DNA of 64,000 nt from Mycobacterium sp. SVM_VP21 (GCA_024758765.1 CP101406.1:1674001-1738000); one strand, 5' to 3'; numbered from the stretch's first letter, positions 33,909 through 43,032 are shown. Program-made: numbers and translations. Notes: a model not told the origin generated them from the sequence alone.

Positions 33909-35378
33909 TCAGTAGGCGAACGACAGTGGCGCCACGTCGTTCTCGGCTGGCAGTGCCGGCGGTGCGGGTTCGGCGTCGTGCTCCAGTGGTCCCTCGGCCA
34001 CATAGCGTCTGATCAACCAGAACCAGATCACCGCGAGCACCGCATAAACCATGGTGAACATCACCAGCGAGGTGACCACCACACCCACACTGTTTCCCGA
34101 GACGCCTTGGGCCACCGTCAGCCGTACGTTCGGGTCCCCAGTCGGGTTGGGGACGACAACCCAAGGCTGACGGCCCATTTCAGTGAAGACCCAGCCGGCA
34201 CTGTTGGCCAGAAACGGGGTGGGGATGGTCAGCAGCGCCAACCAGGAGAACCAGCGTTGCCGGGGGATCTGTCCGCGGCGTGTCAGCCACAACGCGACCA
34301 CCGCGAACAGCACCGGCAACAGCAGGAGCCCGATCATCGCGCGGAACGACCAGTACGTGACGAACAGGTTCGGCCGGTAGTCGCCGGGGCCGAACTTCTG
34401 CTCGTGGTGCTGCTGGATGTCCCGGACCCCGTCGAGCCGAACGCCGTTGAATCGGCCCTCGGCCAGGAACGGCAGGACATAGGGCACTTCGATCACCCGG
34501 GTCAGGTGGTCGCAGTTGTTCTGCCGCCCGACGGTCAAAACCGAGAAACTGGGGTCGGTGGCGGTGTCGCACAACGATTCCGCCGATGCCATCTTCATCG
34601 GTTGCTGGACGAACATCAGCTTGCCCTGGACGTCGCCGGTGAAGAACAGCCCAACCGCGGCGACCAGCGCGACCCAACACCCGAGGATGGTCGCCGGCCG
34701 GTACATGGTTGCTGCGTCGCTGTCGGCGCTCTGCGGGGCGCCGCCGGCGCGGGACCGGACCATCCACCAGGCGCATACCGCGGCGACGAACGTCCCGGCC
34801 GTCAAGAATGCGCCGGCGACCGCGTGCGACAGCGCGGCCTGGGCGGTGTTATTGGTGAACAACGCCATGATGCTGTCCAACTCGGCGCGCTTGGTCTCCG
34901 GATTGAAGTGAGCGCCGACCGGGTGCTGCATGAACGAGTTGGCGGCGATGATGAAGAACGCCGACACGTTGGTGGCGATCGCGACCACCCAGATGCACGC
35001 CAGGTGCACCGCCCGCGGCAGTCGGCTCCAGCCGAAGATCCACAGCCCGATGAAGGTGGACTCGAAGAAGAAGGCGGCCAGACCTTCCATCGCCAGCGGT
35101 GCGCCGAACACGTCGCCGACGAAGCGTGAGTATTCGCTCCAGTTCATTCCGAACTGGAATTCCTGCACGATCCCGGTGGCAACTCCCAGGGCGAAGTTGA
35201 TCAAGAACAGCTTGCCGAAGAACTTCGTCAGCCGATACCAGGCGATGTTGTCGGTGAGCACCCACACCGTCTGCATGACCGCGACCAACGGGGCCAAACC
35301 TATGGTCAGTGGCACAAATATGAAGTGATAGACGGTGGTGATCCCGAACTGCCACCGCGATACGTCGACAACATCCAT
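33909..35378 (-). CDS. cydA: Cytochrome bd oxidase subunit I
   Basis: 489 residues. His18 in TTVYHFIFVPLTIGLAP is the haem b595 ligand; AMEGLAAFFFESTFIGLWIFGW contains the conserved Glu of the proton channel; AANSFMQHPVGAHFN, the Q-loop region with the short form typical of actinobacteria, and VFTEMGRQPWVV (haem b558 Met and GRQPW signature) follow. It oxidises menaquinol and reduces O2 in the cytoplasmic membrane without pumping, and is used under low oxygen or when the bcc-aa3 oxidase is inhibited. First gene of cydABDC; cydB starts 20 bp after its stop. Confidence 0.95.
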   Translation of the reverse strand: MDVVDVSRWQFGITTVYHFIFVPLTIGLAPLVAVMQTVWVLTDNIAWYRLTKFFGKLFLINFALGVATGIVQEFQFGMNWSEYSRFVGDVFGAPLAMEGLAAFFFESTFIGLWIFGWSRLPRAVHLACIWVVAIATNVSAFFIIAANSFMQHPVGAHFNPETKRAELDSIMALFTNNTAQAALSHAVAGAFLTAGTFVAAVCAWWMVRSRAGGAPQSADSDAATMYRPATILGCWVALVAAVGLFFTGDVQGKLMFVQQPMKMASAESLCDTATDPSFSVLTVGRQNNCDHLTRVIEVPYVLPFLAEGRFNGVRLDGVRDIQQHHEQKFGPGDYRPNLFVTYWSFRAMIGLLLLPVLFAVVALWLTRRGQIPRQRWFSWLALLTIPTPFLANSAGWVFTEMGRQPWVVVPNPTGDPNVRLTVAQGVSGNSVGVVVTSLVMFTMVYAVLAVIWFWLIRRYVAEGPLEHDAEPAPPALPAENDVAPLSFAY

Positions 35379-35417
35379 GGGCGATCTCCCGAAGCCGCGG
35401 AGCCGATTCTACGACCG

Positions 35418-35423
35418 AGTGTA
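35418..35423 (-). promoter_or_regulatory. Candidate -10 box of cydABDC
   Basis: TACACT on the minus strand, 39 nt before the cydA ATG, in a region that is otherwise non-coding. The -35 position is poor, which would fit an activated or alternative-sigma promoter. An A/T-rich patch lies just upstream. Confidence 0.3.
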
Positions 35424-35530
35424 GTAGTTGTGGCCAGGCAGCACTAGGGGTTTATTTGAACTGCTGTTATCACGCGGTCGACGGGCTGAGGCAGGCTAGG
35501 TGAGAATGGCAGTGCGCAGGACTACTGTGC

Positions 35531-36355
35531 TCAGCTCGGGTTTCCCAAGCGGAACAGGTTGAACCGGTAGGAGTTCACGACCTTGGGCAGAATTCGCGCC
35601 AGCGCCGGCAGGCCGTAGCGATAGCGCCACGGCAGCGAAGCGGTCAGCTCAGGCTGCGGGGACGCCATGGTGAGGCTTTCCTGCAGCTCCATGCCCCAGG
35701 TGTTGAGTTCACGCGGGTCGTCGCAGACCCATTTCATCCGGGCAGTCACTGCGCGCATCGCACCATTGCGGTGCTGGTTCTCGATCATCGTGCGGCCCCC
35801 GGTGTCGACGATGAGTTGCGACCCCGGGAACCGGTGGGCCAGATTGCGAATGGCGCTGCGCGCTTGGTCTTCGGGGAAGTACAGCAGTACGGCCTCGGCG
35901 ACGAAGAGGTAGGGGCCCGGGGCGCCGGCGACGGTGTCGAACCAATCGGTGTCTAGGACGGAGCCGGCCAGCATGGTGCGACGGTCGGTGTCGGCGAAGT
36001 AGCGACGGCGCAGCTTGATGGTGTCGGGCAGGTCCAGGTCGAACCAGCGCAGACCGCCGTTGTCGACCCGTTCGAAGCGGGTGTTGAGCCCCGTGCCGAT
36101 CTCAGTGATGGTGCCGACGGGATGGTCGCGCAGAAACTGGCGGACCCAGACATCGAAGATCGCGGTGCGCAGAACTGAGCCTGGCAGCGAACCGCCACGA
36201 AATCGTGTGAAGTCGTAATCCAGATCGTTCACCAGCTCCGCGGCACGCGCGTCATGGAGTATCGGATGCCGCTTCGCGTTATCGCGTGCGCGTCCGTACA
36301 GCGGGATCAGCAGGGTTTCTTGTACCTCACCGAGGTCGGGTTGGACCTTGCCCAT
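35531..36355 (-). CDS. SAM-dependent methyltransferase (leucine carboxyl methyltransferase-like)
   Basis: 274 residues, GAGGTG ribosome-binding site. Class I methyltransferase of the type abundant in mycobacteria: PLYGRARDNAKRHPILHD at the N terminus, the Tyr/Arg region of this family, then VGTITEIGTGLNTRFERVDNG (SAM-binding glycine loop), WFDLDLPDTIKLRR and YLFVAEAVLLYFPEDQ. Members methylate small molecules or carboxylates; substrate not predictable. It stands between the cyd operon and a TetR gene, with 103 bp to the latter on the same strand; a shared transcript with the TetR gene is possible. Confidence 0.88.
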   Translation of the reverse strand: MGKVQPDLGEVQETLLIPLYGRARDNAKRHPILHDARAAELVNDLDYDFTRFRGGSLPGSVLRTAIFDVWVRQFLRDHPVGTITEIGTGLNTRFERVDNGGLRWFDLDLPDTIKLRRRYFADTDRRTMLAGSVLDTDWFDTVAGAPGPYLFVAEAVLLYFPEDQARSAIRNLAHRFPGSQLIVDTGGRTMIENQHRNGAMRAVTARMKWVCDDPRELNTWGMELQESLTMASPQPELTASLPWRYRYGLPALARILPKVVNSYRFNLFRLGNPS

Positions 36356-36458
36356 TACTCACCTCACAACGCTGCCCCGTAATTTCCCGCCAGACTAGCC
36401 ACGTTTGCCCCCGCCCGGGGGTTCGCCCGAGGCGTCTCGCGCCGCTGCAGGCGCCGGG

Positions 36459-37049
36459 CTACGGCGCCAGTGACACACCGCGCTCGAAGATCCGCGTGAG
36501 TGTCGGCACGATGGTGTGGCGCGGCACGGTTCCTCGCGCGGCCTCGCTGCAGGCTTTGACCAACAGGCCAAACAGTGCCACCCGAATCCATTCCGCGCTG
36601 ATGTCGGGATCGAAGACGCCTTCTTGTTGGCCACGAATGATGAGTTCGAGGATCGGCGCGGCGTTCGGCAGGTTCTCGGCGGGGATGTCCCGAAGTACGG
36701 CGGGGTCGGCGAACAGGAACACGATCCGATCGCCTTCGGGGGCGAGCGTGGTGATCACACGGCGCATCGCGTCGATTGCCGGACCCTCAGCAGTCGCCGC
36801 GGCCGCGAGAATGTCGCTGATGACGCGGATCGAATCGAGGGTGGTCTCGTAGATCAGCCGATCCCGGTCGCTGAAGTAACGGTGCAGGGTCGAGCGGGCG
36901 ACCTGAGCCGCCGCAGCGATCTCCGGCAGCGTGGCGGTGCGGTCGCGGGCCAGTACCGATGCCGTCGCGTCCAGGATGGCCGCCCGGGTGCGCGATTGCA
37001 CACCGGTGAGTTCCTGGGACGGCTCGTTCACGATTCCCATGATAACCAC
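36459..37049 (-). CDS. TetR regulator of the adjacent MmpS/MmpL operon
   Basis: 196 residues from GTG 37049 (or 193 from ATG 37040). Helix-turn-helix: RTRAAILDATASVLARDRTATLPEIAAAAQVARSTLHRYFSDRDRLIYETT. A TACGCT -10 box sits at 37050-37055 directly before the gene, so it is nearly leaderless. It is divergent from the 2-TM protein/MmpS/MmpL operon, and a perfect operator-like inverted repeat lies between (37061-37086). TetR control of MmpL exporters is well known in the genus; the inducer is unknown. Confidence 0.9.
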   Translation of the reverse strand: MVIMGIVNEPSQELTGVQSRTRAAILDATASVLARDRTATLPEIAAAAQVARSTLHRYFSDRDRLIYETTLDSIRVISDILAAAATAEGPAIDAMRRVITTLAPEGDRIVFLFADPAVLRDIPAENLPNAAPILELIIRGQQEGVFDPDISAEWIRVALFGLLVKACSEAARGTVPRHTIVPTLTRIFERGVSLAP

Positions 37050-37060
37050 AGCGTAGTCCC

Positions 37061-37086
37061 GTAATGAGATGTTGACGTCTCATTAC
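37061..37086. promoter_or_regulatory. Perfect inverted repeat, TetR operator
   Basis: GTAATGAGA and TCTCATTAC, perfect 9-bp arms with an 8-bp spacer. The spacer and the right arm overlap the -35 box of the plus-strand promoter; the left edge is 6 bp from the TetR gene's own -10 box, so one dimer could shut both. Confidence 0.75.
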
Positions 37087-37100
37087 AGGACGTTTAGCAT
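37072..37100 (+). promoter_or_regulatory. SigA-type promoter of the 2-TM/mmpS/mmpL operon
   Basis: TTGACG (37072-37077), 17 bp, TAGCAT (37095-37100). This is an almost ideal housekeeping promoter; the predicted start is near 37107. Confidence 0.7.
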
Positions 37101-37135
37101 CCCTAATCAGCTGTCCAGGCCACGGGGCTTGGCTG

Positions 37136-37630
37136 TTGAGGGCGACTGATTGGGGGCTGGCGTCGGCGATGAACTGGAATGTGTTCGGCACGAACTGGCA
37201 CCTATTCGGCGATCTCGCGGCGGTCGTCTTTGTCGCGCTGTTGGCCTTCGCCACCGGCTTGTTCCTCTACATCCGGCAACTGCGAAGTCGGCCGCCGCTG
37301 CCGATCAGTGAAGGAATCGGCGTTCGTAGGGCGGTGCTGACCAAACTCCGCAAGCGTCAGCCCATGTCGCGCGAAGAGCTGGAGTTCGCCACGCGAGCCG
37401 TCACCGACCTGCGTACACCGCTGGCCTTCTGTATCCCCGCTGCCACGTTCTCGCTGGGCTGTCTCTACGTGTTGGGCAGTCTGGAACAACTCCACGGCGC
37501 CACCCCTTCGGAGCGAACGTTCATCGGGGTGATCCCGATGCTTGGGTCGTTGAACATGACAGCCCAGATCGTGCGGATCAGGAAGCTCAAGAAGCTACTC
37601 CCGGCGGCGTCGAAAATGGAGGTCGAGTGA
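37136..37630 (+). CDS. Two-span membrane protein, first gene of the MmpS/MmpL operon
   Basis: 164 residues from TTG 37136, or 153 from ATG 37169. Span 1 is AAVVFVALLAFATGLFLYI, followed by a basic loop (RQLRSRPPLPIS, LTKLRKRQPMSREELEFATRAV); a second hydrophobic stretch is LAFCIPAATFSLGCLYVLG; the end is basic (RIRKLKKLLPAASKMEVE). No known domain was recognised. It overlaps the mmpS start by 4 bp (GTGA), so it is made together with the exporter and may be an accessory factor for it. The presence of a strong promoter and coupling argues that it is real. Confidence 0.75.
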   Translation: MRATDWGLASAMNWNVFGTNWHLFGDLAAVVFVALLAFATGLFLYIRQLRSRPPLPISEGIGVRRAVLTKLRKRQPMSREELEFATRAVTDLRTPLAFCIPAATFSLGCLYVLGSLEQLHGATPSERTFIGVIPMLGSLNMTAQIVRIRKLKKLLPAASKMEVE

Positions 37631-38070
37631 GCCCGCAGCCGCCAGGCAGATCGATGCTGGCGCGCGCTTGGATGCCGCTGGTCGCCATTATCGCGCTGAG
37701 CCTGGGCGGGCTGTCGATGTGGAAGGTTCACCAGATGTCTGCTCCGGGGCCGGTTCTGACCGTCAATCCACCCCAGGCTCCCGAACAGTTCAACCCGAAG
37801 AAGCTCACCTATGAGGTGTTCGGCTCCGCCGGCGACGGCGCCTTGCTCTCCTACCTCGATATCAACGGGCATCCCCACACCGTCGAATTGGACGCCCTGC
37901 CATGGACGCACGATGAGACGACGATGCTGACCGTGGTGTCGGGCAGCATCTCGGTGCAGGTGCGTGGCGACTTCGTCGGCTGCCGGATCCTGGTCGACGA
38001 CGTGATCCGCGACGAGCACACCAACACCCATGCGAATGCTGACATCACCTGCCGGGTGAAGTCCGCATGA
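37627..38070 (+). CDS. MmpS family transport accessory protein
   Basis: 147 residues from GTG 37627. One N-terminal membrane anchor (WMPLVAIIALSLGGLSMW), then a periplasmic MmpS domain: LTYEVFGSAGDGALLSYLDINGHPHTVE, LPWTHDETTML, and GCRILVDDVIRDEHTNTHANADITCRVKSA with two Cys. MmpS proteins sit next to MmpL exporters and are needed for transport (for example MmpS4/S5 in siderophore and drug export). Overlaps mmpL by 4 bp (ATGA). Confidence 0.93.
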   Translation: MSPQPPGRSMLARAWMPLVAIIALSLGGLSMWKVHQMSAPGPVLTVNPPQAPEQFNPKKLTYEVFGSAGDGALLSYLDINGHPHTVELDALPWTHDETTMLTVVSGSISVQVRGDFVGCRILVDDVIRDEHTNTHANADITCRVKSA

Positions 38071-40901
38071 GCGAGCATCGGGACAAGCGGCCCTTCGTCG
38101 CGCGGATTGTCCGCCTGCTGGCGATACCGATCATCGTCTGCTGGGGCCTGCTGGCCATGACCACGAACACCTTTGTGCCCCAGGTGGAGAAAGTCGCCGA
38201 GGAACTCGCCGGCCCGATGGTGCCGACCTATGCGCCCTCGCAGGCCGCGATGCTCGCGATCGGCGAGAAGTTCGAAGAGTCCACCTCGACCAGCATGACC
38301 ATGCTGGTGCTGGAGGCTGACCGCCCGCTGGCCGCCCAGGACCACCGCTACTACGACGAGCTGGTGCGCACGCTGCGCGCCGACACCGAACACGTCCAGT
38401 ACGTCATGGACACCTGGGGCAAACCGATCACCGCCGCCGGTGCCCAGAGCCTCGACGGCAAGGCCGCCTACGTACTGCTGCGTCTTGCCGGCGACATCGG
38501 CCAGATGCAGGCCAACGAGTCCGTCGCCGCTGTGCGGCACACCGTCGCGACCTCCGATCCGCCGCCCGGGCTCAAGGTCTATGTCAGCGGCGCAGCACCT
38601 CTGGCTGCCGACACGGTGGCGACGGCGAATTCGAGCCTGAACAACATCACGATCGCCACGATATTCCTGATCATCGTCATGTTGCTGCTGGTCTACCGAT
38701 CCTTCATCACCATGCTGGTGCCGCTGTTCGGGGTGCTGATCCTGATGCTGGCCGCCAAGGGAGTGATCGCGACCCTCGGGCACTTCGGCTACATCCAGCT
38801 GTCGTCGTTCGCGGTGAACATGGTCGTCTCATTGACGCTGGGTGCGGGGACGGATTACGGCATCTTCTTGATGGGGCGCTATCACGAGGCGCGCCTCAAC
38901 AGCGAAAGCCGGGAAGACGCTTATTACACCGCCTACCGGGGTGTTTCACACGTGATCGTCGGGTCCGGCTTGACGATCGCCGGTGCGGCGTTCTGCTTGA
39001 GCTTCGCGCGGCTGAACTACTTCAACACCATGGGGCCGGCGGTGGCCATCAGCATGGTGCTGACCATCGTGGGCGCCTTGACGCTCGGCCCGGCCATCTT
39101 GTGCGTCGGAAGCCTTTTCGGGCTGTTCGATCCGAAACGAACCGTCAAGGCGCGGTTGTACCGCCGGATTGCGACCAGCGTGGTGCGCTGGCCCAAGCCG
39201 ATCCTGACCGCCAGTGCCGCGCTGGTGACGGCCGGGGCAGTGTTCGTGCCGACCTACCAGGTCAGCTTCGACGACCGCACCTACCAGCCGCGCAACTCCG
39301 CCGCCAACCTGGGATTCGCCGCCGCCGACCGGCATTTCGCCAAGAGCAAGCTGTTCTCCGAGATGCTGATGGTCGAGTCGGATCACGACATGCGCAATTC
39401 GGCGGACTTCATCTCACTGGACCGCGTGGCCAAGGCCCTGATCCGTCTGCCCGGCGTCGCGATGGTGCAGAGCATCACCAGACCGATGGGACGGGCGCTC
39501 GAGCACGCCTCGCTGCCGTACCTGTTCACCGTGCAGGGCAGCGCCAACGGCCAGCAGCTTCCGTTCACCCGGGAACAGAACGCCAACACCGAGAAGCAAG
39601 CACAGATCATGGGGCACACCGTTGAGGTATTGCAGACCACGATCGCGTTGACCCAGAAGCTGTCCGACGAAATGCATTCCACGGTGCTGACCATGGAGGA
39701 GATGCAGTCGCTCACCGAACAGATGGATGAGGAGCTGTCCAATCTGGACGACTTCATGCGGCCGATCCGCAGCTACTTCTATTGGGAGCCGCACTGTTAC
39801 GACATTCCGGTCTGCTGGGCGTTCCGGTCACTGTGGGACATGATGGACAGCGTCGACAAGCTGGCCGAGAACATCAAGGACGCGGTGACCTCGCTGGAGG
39901 TCGTCGACTCGCTGTTGCCGCAGATGGTCGCGCAATTGAACATCATGGCCGACGATCAGATCGCCCTGCGGTCGCTGATTGTGAACACCTACGGTCCCAC
40001 CAGCATTCAGGCCGAGAACACCGACCAGACCTTCGACGACATGATCAATGTCGGTAACGACTTCGACGCGTCTCGCAGCGATGACTTCTTTTACATACCC
40101 CGGCCGGCCTTCGACAACGAGGACATCAAGACCGGCATGCAGCTAATGATGTCCCCCGACGGCAAGGCCGCTCGATTCATCGTCACCCATGAGGGCAACG
40201 CCATGGGTCCCGAAGGCATCGAACATGTCGAGAAGTTTCCCGACGCCATCAAGATCGCGTTGAAGGAGACCTCACTGGCCGGCGCCAAGATATACATCGG
40301 CGGCTCGGGCTCGAACAACAAGGATATTCAGCAGTATTCGCGATCGGATCTGCTGATCGCCGCGATCGCGGCCTTTGTGCTGATCTTCTTGATCATGTTG
40401 GTCATCACTCGAAGCCTGGTGGCAGCGCTGGTGATTCCCGGCACTGTCGCGTTCTCCTACGCAGGTGCGTTCGGGCTGTCGGTATTGATCTGGCAGCACC
40501 TGATCGGGCTGCACCTGCACTGGCTGATCCTGCCGCTGACGTTCATCATCTTGGTGGCGGTCGGATCGGACTACAACCTGCTGTTGATCGCGCGCCTCAA
40601 GGAGGAGCTTCCGGCCGGGTTGAACACCGGTCTGATCCGGGCGTTGGGCAGCACCGGCGGGGTGGTGACCTCGGCGGGGCTGGTGTTCGCGTTCACCATG
40701 CTGGCCATGCTCGCCAGCGATCTGCGCACCATCGGCCAGGTCGGTTCCACGGTCTGTATCGGCCTGTTGCTCGACACCCTGATCGTGCGGTCGTTCATCG
40801 TGCCGTCGCTGGTGCGGATCTACGGGCCGTGGTTCTGGTGGCCGACGATTGTGCGGCAGCGACCGCTGCGGCAGCGAGCGCGTCCATTGACGGGTTCGTG
40901 A
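38067..40901 (+). CDS. MmpL family RND exporter
   Basis: 944 residues, twelve predicted spans in two halves, each with a large periplasmic domain. Proton-relay motifs are intact: GAGTDYGIFLMGRYHEAR in span 4 and VGSDYNLLLIARLKEE in span 10. SVAAVRHTVATSDPPPGLKVYVSGAAP and the FEKFPDAIKIALKETSLAGAKIYIGGSGS-type repeats of the periplasmic domain are typical of the MmpL4/L5 group, which export siderophores, glycopeptidolipid or drugs. Substrate unknown. The Asp-Tyr pairs, the MmpS partner and the divergent TetR regulator make this a standard regulated export module. Confidence 0.93.
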   Translation: MSEHRDKRPFVARIVRLLAIPIIVCWGLLAMTTNTFVPQVEKVAEELAGPMVPTYAPSQAAMLAIGEKFEESTSTSMTMLVLEADRPLAAQDHRYYDELVRTLRADTEHVQYVMDTWGKPITAAGAQSLDGKAAYVLLRLAGDIGQMQANESVAAVRHTVATSDPPPGLKVYVSGAAPLAADTVATANSSLNNITIATIFLIIVMLLLVYRSFITMLVPLFGVLILMLAAKGVIATLGHFGYIQLSSFAVNMVVSLTLGAGTDYGIFLMGRYHEARLNSESREDAYYTAYRGVSHVIVGSGLTIAGAAFCLSFARLNYFNTMGPAVAISMVLTIVGALTLGPAILCVGSLFGLFDPKRTVKARLYRRIATSVVRWPKPILTASAALVTAGAVFVPTYQVSFDDRTYQPRNSAANLGFAAADRHFAKSKLFSEMLMVESDHDMRNSADFISLDRVAKALIRLPGVAMVQSITRPMGRALEHASLPYLFTVQGSANGQQLPFTREQNANTEKQAQIMGHTVEVLQTTIALTQKLSDEMHSTVLTMEEMQSLTEQMDEELSNLDDFMRPIRSYFYWEPHCYDIPVCWAFRSLWDMMDSVDKLAENIKDAVTSLEVVDSLLPQMVAQLNIMADDQIALRSLIVNTYGPTSIQAENTDQTFDDMINVGNDFDASRSDDFFYIPRPAFDNEDIKTGMQLMMSPDGKAARFIVTHEGNAMGPEGIEHVEKFPDAIKIALKETSLAGAKIYIGGSGSNNKDIQQYSRSDLLIAAIAAFVLIFLIMLVITRSLVAALVIPGTVAFSYAGAFGLSVLIWQHLIGLHLHWLILPLTFIILVAVGSDYNLLLIARLKEELPAGLNTGLIRALGSTGGVVTSAGLVFAFTMLAMLASDLRTIGQVGSTVCIGLLLDTLIVRSFIVPSLVRIYGPWFWWPTIVRQRPLRQRARPLTGS

Positions 40902-41094
40902 CGGTTACTGGGGATTCCATGAGTGCCAAGGGGAGACCGGGTCAGGTCATCCGCCGAGGCGGGCCAACCAAGTCCGGCACTGACCTGGATTTCGGTCGGC
41001 TCGACAACGCGATGGCGGCCAGCGGCTCGCCTGCCAGACGCCTGCCGGGGGCCTGTAAACCTCATAGCAGCTGAAGATTTTCCCTTGAAAATTC

Positions 41095-41136
41095 GTTACT
41101 GATGAGTAACTTCAGGTGACGTTACTCATCAGTAAC
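41095..41136. promoter_or_regulatory. Double operator: two palindromes that mirror each other
   Basis: GTTACTGATGAGTAAC (41095-41110) and GTTACTCATCAGTAAC (41121-41136) are perfect reverse complements with a 10-bp spacer, and each is itself GTTACT-N4-AGTAAC. Centre-to-centre distance is 26 bp, about 2.5 helical turns. Placed 60 bp before the repeat-protein gene, this looks like two adjacent dimer sites for a TetR-type regulator, or a large cruciform/RNA hairpin. The neighbouring TetR gene's own operator (37061-37086) has a different sequence. Confidence 0.7.
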
Positions 41137-41195
41137 CAGTACCTCGGGTACACCCCTCATAGATCACCGGACACTATTCGCTAGGAGCACTACCA

Positions 41196-43004
41196 ATGGA
41201 TCGTCGCTTGATTCTGGCTGGTTTGGCCGCCGCTGGCGGGCTGTGCACCACGCCGCTTCTCTTGGCAGCGGTCGCCGCCGCCGATACCGGCACGGACCCC
41301 AGTGCCACCGGTGCGGACGCCTTCACCATCGGCAGCTACACCTTCGATCCGTTCACCGTCCCCGACACAGACGGCTTTCCGAGCGCAGTAGACAACCTCC
41401 CGCCGAGCGGGACCGAGACCGAGGGCTTCAGCCTTGTCAGCCCGTTGAGCAGCGGCCCCCCGCTGTTGAGCCTCGGCGGCGGATCCACCGGACCCGTCAG
41501 CACTGCCGCCCAGTACCTCGAGGTGTACAGCCCCAGCGGCACCGATCTCGGCAGCATCGACGCGGGTGAGACCGTGACGAACCTGGCGGGCTTCACCAAC
41601 ACGCAGTTCACTGTCAACGACGCCTTCCCACCCAGCGGTGGCACTGCCGCGGACCTTCCGGCCGTGGGATCGGTCTATGACTCCTTCAACCTCGGCAACG
41701 GGTACTACAACGTCTACTCCGCGGTCCCGGGCGCCAGCGGTGGAGCTGACACCGTCACCGACACGCTGGTCACGCCCTACGGCAACGTCAACCTCGACTC
41801 GTTGTTCGGCGGTATCGACGCCGCCGCGCCGCTGCAGCCGGGCGACGCCTTCACCGGGCTGGCGGACAGCGCCGTCGCCAAAGACGCCTTCACCATCGGC
41901 GGCTACACCCTGGACCCGACAATGGCGGCCGGCGGCGAGGGCTTTGACCCGATCGCCTCGAACGCCGGCGCGGCGCCGCTGCTGGACATCGGCGGCCTCA
42001 CACTCGGCCAGAATCCCGCTGTTCCGGGTGACAGTCTGGACGCCCAAAGCTTCACCGTCTACGACGGAACCGGGTCGGGCGCCACTGACGTCGGGACCAT
42101 CAGCACCGGCGAGGAGGTGGTCAGCTTGTTCGGCCTCACCAACACGGAGCTCTTCGTCACCGGTTCCACCGCCGCCAGCGGGGACACCGCTGCGCAAGCC
42201 GCGGACCTGCCGGCCACCGGAACGGTGCTGGACTCGCTCAACCTGGGCAACGGGTTCGAGAACGTCTACACCGCCACCCCGGGATCCAGCGGCACCGTCA
42301 CCGACACCCTCGTGACGCCCTACGGCAACGTCAACCTCGACTCCCTGTTCGGCAGTAACAATGTCGCCAACCCGATCGACCCGAGTGCCGCCTTCACCGG
42401 GCTGGAGACAGCCGGCATCACCGGCGCCCCCGACGCCTTCACCATCGGCGGCACCACCTTCGACCCCACCCTGGCGGCCGGCGGCGAGGGCTTCGACCCG
42501 GTCTACCAGGTGGTCGGTGCGCCACCGCTGTTGAACCTCGGCGGTGGCGTGCTTCAACTTCCGGGCTTCCCGGTCCCGCTGGCATCGCAGGCGTTCAACG
42601 TCTACGACGGCACCGGAACCAGCGCCACCGAGGTCGGCAACATCGGCACCACCGAGTCGGTGACCAACCTGTTGGGCCTGACCAACACGGAGTTCACCGT
42701 GACGACTGCCACCGCGGCCAGTGGCGCAGATGGCACCGATCTGCCGACAGTGGGGACGGTCTATGACGTGTTCAACCTGGGCAACGGAATCGAGAACATC
42801 TACACCGCGATCCCGGGCATCAACGGTGCCGCCGACACCGTCACCGACACGCTGGTGACGCCGTCTGGCGACATCAACCTGGACTCGCTGTTCGGCGGTA
42901 TCGACGCCGCCGCGCCGCTGGACCCGGGTGCCGCCTTCACCGGGCTGGACGCGGCGTCGGCGATGGCCACCTCGGTAGATCCACTGGGCTTCCTCGGGTT
43001 CTGA
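41196..43004 (+). CDS. Exported protein of three ~185-residue repeats, unknown function
   Basis: 602 residues with AGGAG 9 nt before ATG. Signal peptide MDRRLILAGLAAAGGLC...AVAAADT. The rest is three tandem copies starting at Asp41, Asp230 and Asp413 (each DAFTIG..T(F/L)DP) and ending in NVNLDSLFG...AFTGL. Shared segments: (P)PLL.(L/I)GG, F.VYDGTG, (T/S)NL.GLTNTEF, LPA.G.V.DS.NLGNG..NVYTA, DTLVTPYGNVNLDSLFG. Composition is rich in Thr, Asp, Gly and almost without Cys or Lys, so it should be acidic and beta-rich, suited to the cell surface or medium. No catalytic motif and no known domain were recognised; it is not PE/PPE. Its expression is probably tightly controlled (double operator) and it ends in a strong terminator. 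Confidence 0.85.
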   Translation: MDRRLILAGLAAAGGLCTTPLLLAAVAAADTGTDPSATGADAFTIGSYTFDPFTVPDTDGFPSAVDNLPPSGTETEGFSLVSPLSSGPPLLSLGGGSTGPVSTAAQYLEVYSPSGTDLGSIDAGETVTNLAGFTNTQFTVNDAFPPSGGTAADLPAVGSVYDSFNLGNGYYNVYSAVPGASGGADTVTDTLVTPYGNVNLDSLFGGIDAAAPLQPGDAFTGLADSAVAKDAFTIGGYTLDPTMAAGGEGFDPIASNAGAAPLLDIGGLTLGQNPAVPGDSLDAQSFTVYDGTGSGATDVGTISTGEEVVSLFGLTNTELFVTGSTAASGDTAAQAADLPATGTVLDSLNLGNGFENVYTATPGSSGTVTDTLVTPYGNVNLDSLFGSNNVANPIDPSAAFTGLETAGITGAPDAFTIGGTTFDPTLAAGGEGFDPVYQVVGAPPLLNLGGGVLQLPGFPVPLASQAFNVYDGTGTSATEVGNIGTTESVTNLLGLTNTEFTVTTATAASGADGTDLPTVGTVYDVFNLGNGIENIYTAIPGINGAADTVTDTLVTPSGDINLDSLFGGIDAAAPLDPGAAFTGLDAASAMATSVDPLGFLGF

Positions 43005-43032
43005 GGAACAACCGGCTGAACTGACCGACGAA

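Noticed and set aside
35430..35444. GTG-N9-CAC as a CRP site upstream of cydA
   Set aside because: CRP sites have GTG-N8-CAC; spacing here is one too long and flanks do not match.
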